Assembly (NCBI GenBank): GCA_013397455.1
Contig: VYZB01000209.1
Span: forward strand, 52,994-116,993
Direction of reading: 5' to 3'
Length of the DNA: 64,000 nt
DNA from: Crotophaga sulcirostris
Taxonomy: Eukaryota > Chordata > Aves > Cuculiformes > Crotophagidae
A model generated the notes under the pieces. It saw only the letters and a program-made list of their open reading frames with translations, was not told the origin of the DNA and did no database searches. Each line of letters starts with the position of its first letter. The first letter of the stretch is position 1. The position numbers and the translations under genes are program-made. Shown piece after piece: positions 60,501-64,000 of this stretch.

Positions 60501-62139
60501 GAGGAGACCTGATCCCTTCCTTGCCTGTCCCAGTAAACAAATCATTTGACTGAAAAAGGTTTTCTACACCTCCAAAATCTGTATATGGGAGAACACAGGA
60601 GAATGGGAAAATAAAGGCCAGGGAGAAGGTCTGTGTGTGCGTACGCGAGTCCGTGAGCACACACACACAAACAGTCTTACAAAGATCCCGGTGGGGAATC
60701 CACACTAAAGGTTAATGCAGCCCCAGGCTGTAATTAGCCTTTTGCACAGAGTCTCCTTGTTGTGGAATCTCTATTTATGAGGGTTTTCAGGGGCAATGAA
60801 CCACCAGTTCCCTCCCCCAGTGCCCCCAGTATAGCCTACTGGCAGGAAGCTGGTGAGGATGCTGGGGTTTGGGAGGAATACTGAGGAGCAGGCCTCCACC
60901 TCTGATGGCTCTGGGCTCTGGCAGGGCCCTTGGAGATCTCAGGGATTCTCAAAGATGGAGAGAAGAAAAGTGCATTGCCCTGCTACATGCCTTTTTTTCC
61001 ACAGACTAAGGGCTAACCTGCCACCCTACTTTACAAATTCATTGTCAGATCAGTTGGTAACAGCGAATTTGCCTGTTAATCACATATATCTGTCACCACA
61101 GAGAGAATTTTCACTGTCCTCTTCTAGTTCACACAATAAAGGTTCCTCTTCATTGAAGTGTAAGAAATTAAAGGAATTGGAGAGCATGGTAAATATTAAC
61201 ATTCTTACAAACTCAATTTCATGCTGCTTGTCCAAGTTCATCTTACAAAAATGTGCTGCCTTGCTGTTTGGGGGTGGCTGGTTGTTGCAAGGCACAGTGA
61301 GGTTATATTGCAGTGATCAGCTCCTTGGTGGCTGGTGGAGTCTGCTCCTGGGGTCATCCCTCCAGTAACTAGTGCACAAAATTACGTCTAAATATCTCGT
61401 TATGATCTGGGTTTGCAAATCTTACATATGTTGAAATCAATAACACTATTGAATTTTAGAAATGAATACCATTTATTTTTAAAATTCAAAGAAAATATCT
61501 CCTCCACTGAGTGTGACTCGTTCAGGAATCTGCATAACATCAGTGGGCTGCTAATGAATTCCTGCAACAGCATGGAGAGGCCGGCATTTAGGAATAAAAA
61601 TCATGTAATACAACAATGCAAAAGCTAGAAGGGAATCAAGCGTCATTTTATTTGGATTGGGAATCTTGTGCAGATGCTCTAAGCTCGGAGTGTTTTCTCG
61701 GTGTGTGTGGGGAGGCAGGGGAATCCACCGCAGCACGGCGCAGTTCTGGGTTCTGTTCTATTAGTGCTAAGTGGAATGACAGTGGACTGATAAACTGTGA
61801 TAACGTTTTCAAAAGGCAAATCCCACAATATATTGAAACCTCCTGGGACCATGTGTAGGTGTTGTCAGCTCCACTGCAGGCACAAATGTGAACTCCCACC
61901 GCTGGGATATGTAACAATTTGTAATGCAACAATTAACAGAAATATTGACATAAGTATGAACTCAGCAGGGAGCTGGTCCCTCATAGACTCACTGGAGGGA
62001 CTGTAATACAACATATACAGTACCACATCAATTCTTAATGTGGGCTAGTCTCCTGTATAAATTACAATGAAAGTACGCGTGTATGTATATGTGTAGCAGG
62101 CTACTCGTATGGTATGGCATAAAAAATTAAACTTCCTTT
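57531..62139. other. Unique noncoding DNA, no gene recognised
   Basis: AT-rich, with ATT-rich low complexity at 59273-59305 and a CA-tract near 60656-60668. It contains the longest open frame of the window (60853-61368, plus, 171 codons). That frame has no domain, varies in composition along its length and is overlapped by a 71-codon minus frame. Confidence 0.5.
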
Positions 62140-63130
62140 TCAGAGCAGGTTCTTTTACTTGGTTGTGGGGAAAAGTATGTTATAAAACTGCATATTTTTT
62201 AACATGAAATACCCGTCAAATTGTATTATCGTCATTGCCAATTTCACAACTGGCAAACCGTGTTAAACATAAATCTGCAAAATTATAATTAGGAAAACAT
62301 TTTGCAAACCATTCTCCTGGGGATTTTGAGGTTAGTGGCATTATAAATGCTGTGGGTTTTATAGCATGTGTGATTTCTACTCCCCCCCTAAAGCACACAC
62401 ACACACATATGCACATACACGCAGTTGCCATCCTCTTCGTCTTGTCCTCCGTCTCAACTAAAGTAAATAAGATATCTACTCGGATAATGGAAACTCCACC
62501 AGCACTCTGTTAGTACCTTTTCATGCCAATTAAACACATTTTATACAGTCATAGTAGATGCTCCAGTGCCTGCGTACTAGACTCCAGTAGAGCTCAACCA
62601 AACAACAGCACAGCAAATGTGATGTGGAATACTTCATGGAAGTTTCCCTTCTGCCTTTGTTTTTAACTACTTGAAAATTATTCCAACGGAAAACATTCAT
62701 TCTGAAAAATAAGTGTTTATAAATATAGAAGTGGAATTAACCAACTTATTTGTAGCTGATTACTTCGATAATAAAGATCTCACTCTGCTCGATTTAAATT
62801 AATACTTCCTGCTTTAATGAAAACCCAGCTAATGGCATAAAGAAAAGTTGACAGATACAGTTAGTGCATAAACATACATTTATTTACCTATGATAAGACA
62901 TTTTGGCTTGATCTCTTGCTCAGCCCTGGTTATAATTCTTTATAAAGAGAGCATTTGCATTTTAGTTTTTATACTAGGATTTCTTTCATTTCCTTTTGGT
63001 TCATTTTGAAAGGGTTCCATAGGGGAAGTTCTCTTCCCCCCTCACAATCTGCACATTGGCAAATTCCGCGTATTTGTTAGATCATGGGATTTTATTCAAG
63101 TATCTTGTTCTTATCAGGTGCGAAATTTGA
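62140..63130. promoter_or_regulatory. Conserved-looking AT-rich noncoding block
   Basis: Unique, AT-rich sequence with dense factor-like words: TGACAGATACAG (62850-62861, MEIS-like TGACAG), ACTTATTTGTAGCTGATTAC (62743-62762) and ATTTGCATTTTAG (62953-62965). It is interrupted only by a C-run and CA microsatellite at 62382-62407. It may be one or several developmental enhancers; this is inference from texture. Confidence 0.25.
62382..62407. repeat. C-run followed by CA microsatellite
   Basis: A run of C near 62383-62389 is followed by CTAAAG and then CACACACACACAC at about 62395-62407, with degenerate CA units beyond. This is a short polymorphic-type repeat. Confidence 0.85.
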
Positions 63131-63380
63131 ATTTACGACGCAGCCAAAATGCAACAGGATCAAAGGAGGAGCTTTGTAAAGATTGTACGGGGTTATTTAT
63201 TAACCCCTGTGCTTGCAGTGAGCGAACACAAAAAGGCCACAGTCTCTTTGAGGTGGCAGCCCTGCCTCTTAGGGCAGGCAGGGACTGGTCCCAGTCCCCG
63301 CTCGGCAGCCGCGGCTCCGTGTCTGGAGGCCCCACTGAGTTGTGAAATGAGCCCGGCTCCAGCACCTGCTCAGGCCTATT
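63055..63380. promoter_or_regulatory. Second CpG-enriched patch
   Basis: CpGs recur here (TTCCGCGTATTTG, GGTGCGAAATTTG, TTACGACGCAGCC, TGTACGGGG, GAGCGAAC and CTCGGCAGCCGCGGCTCCGT), whereas the flanks have almost none. The left part is AT-rich with retained CpGs and the right part is GC-rich. It could be an unmethylated enhancer or a minor promoter. The overlapping open frames at 63114-63365, 63118-63345 and 63149-63430 on both strands argue that none is coding. Confidence 0.3.
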
Positions 63381-63699
63381 ACAGCCCCCAGGCTCACCAA
63401 AGCCGTGTCTCCCTCTTCCTAAAGAGGTGACATATATCCTGCCTTAAAGACAAGACTACTATTACAAATCCCGGAATATAAATTACACTTTCATCTTTCT
63501 TTGGTTTTTCTTTCTTTTGCTTCAGTTTTCATTCCAGTATAAACTTTCCTGTCAAAAGGACATTTCTGATGTGTCAAATTCACCACTGTAATGAACAGGT
63601 TGACAAATGTTGAAGGTGAGCAGACATTTGGGTCTGCTGCAGCTGCCTGCAGCCAAGAGGAAACCATGACTTTCACAAGGATAACGAGGCTTTGAAAGA

Positions 63700-64000
63700 T
63701 GGCTAAAATGTCGCCATCAACCTGCCCTTCTGCTACTTAGTAATTAGATAATTAGTCAGGCCCTAATTATGGGATCAAGGTGCAGGAAAACAATTAGCTG
63801 AAAGAATTACTGCATAAAACTGAAACTCCAATTCTGGCAAACAATATTTAATTTTATGATATTCGTGATTCTAGAAACCGTTTTGATTCCTCGCAGAGAT
63901 AAACCGTATAGCGTGTGCTTCCTTTGTTTATTGCATCTCATTGTCCCTGTGAGCAGTGGCTTCAGGTCAGAGAGACAGTGAGGAAGTGACTGGTGATATG
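63700..64000. promoter_or_regulatory. Homeodomain-site cluster in a possible enhancer
   Basis: Three perfect TAATTA palindromes lie at 63741-63746, 63749-63754 and 63764-63769, the core for paired, LIM, NKX-related and Q50 homeodomain proteins. Further right are ACAATTAGC (63790-63798) and an AT-rich stretch with CpGs (ATTCGTGATTC, TCCTCGCAGAG, ACCGTATAGCG). The sequence continues beyond the window edge. The arrangement suggests an enhancer but is not proof. Confidence 0.35.

Noticed and set aside
60853..61368. Longest open frame (171 codons, plus strand)
   Set aside because: This length is expected about once by chance in 64 kb. It has no domain, no splice context and changing composition along its length, and a minus-strand frame overlaps it.
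1..64000. CRISPR array, operon, prophage or other prokaryotic system
   Set aside because: The CR1 element, the microsatellites and the absence of dense coding show vertebrate nuclear DNA. No regular spacer-repeat array is present.

Overview
The window looks like nuclear DNA of a bird (or a close sauropsid relative), in a gene-poor intergenic or deep intronic region. The main reason is a 5'-truncated CR1 LINE copy at about 55-375. It ends in the ATTCTATG octamer repeats and conserved 3' sequence typical of avian CR1. The rest is AT-rich, CpG-poor, sparse in young repeats, and contains worn relics that resemble ancient amniote repeats (MIR-like SINEs and a palindromic family). I could not identify the species or the neighbouring gene.

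I found no protein-coding gene, exon, rRNA or tRNA that I can support. Open reading frames are short, the longest being 171 codons at 60853-61368, which is about what chance gives in 64 kb read in six frames. None shows a recognisable domain or codon structure, or sits between convincing splice sites. No bacterial-type feature (operon, CRISPR, insertion sequence) is present.

Layout: CR1 copy at the left end. From 0.4 to 15 kb the sequence is mostly unique, with a candidate RFX X-box near 1.86 kb, a conserved-looking block near 1.93-2.13 kb, two long pyrimidine-rich stretches (4.6-5.4 and 9.95-10.9 kb) and three palindromic-family relics. At 15.40-15.57 kb two repeat ends lie head to head as a long inverted repeat. 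From 16 to 28 kb there is unique DNA with an ATT/ATC microsatellite (17.65 kb), AT-rich regulatory-looking DNA (20.9-21.3 kb), twin perfect palindromes (22.14-22.19 kb) and a pre-miRNA-like hairpin (27.94-28.00 kb). At 28.68-28.81 kb a local CpG cluster carries a second X-box-like motif next to a CRE-like half site. From 29 to 50 kb there are scattered MIR-like relics, another palindromic-family relic, a polypyrimidine tract (31.84-32.12 kb), a double E-box palindrome and an octamer-containing block near 37.8 kb. From 50 to 64 kb the DNA is unique, with a strikingly AT-rich block (54.9-55.4 kb) and, in the last 2 kb, a regulatory-looking segment that ends in three TAATTA homeodomain core sites within 29 bp.

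The most economical reading is a regulatory landscape or large intron. The best leads are the wobble-paired hairpin at 27.94 kb, the RFX/CRE-like CpG cluster at 28.7 kb, the inverted repeat at 15.4 kb and the right-hand homeodomain-site block. Everything beyond motif and repeat recognition is inference and needs alignment to other amniote genomes.
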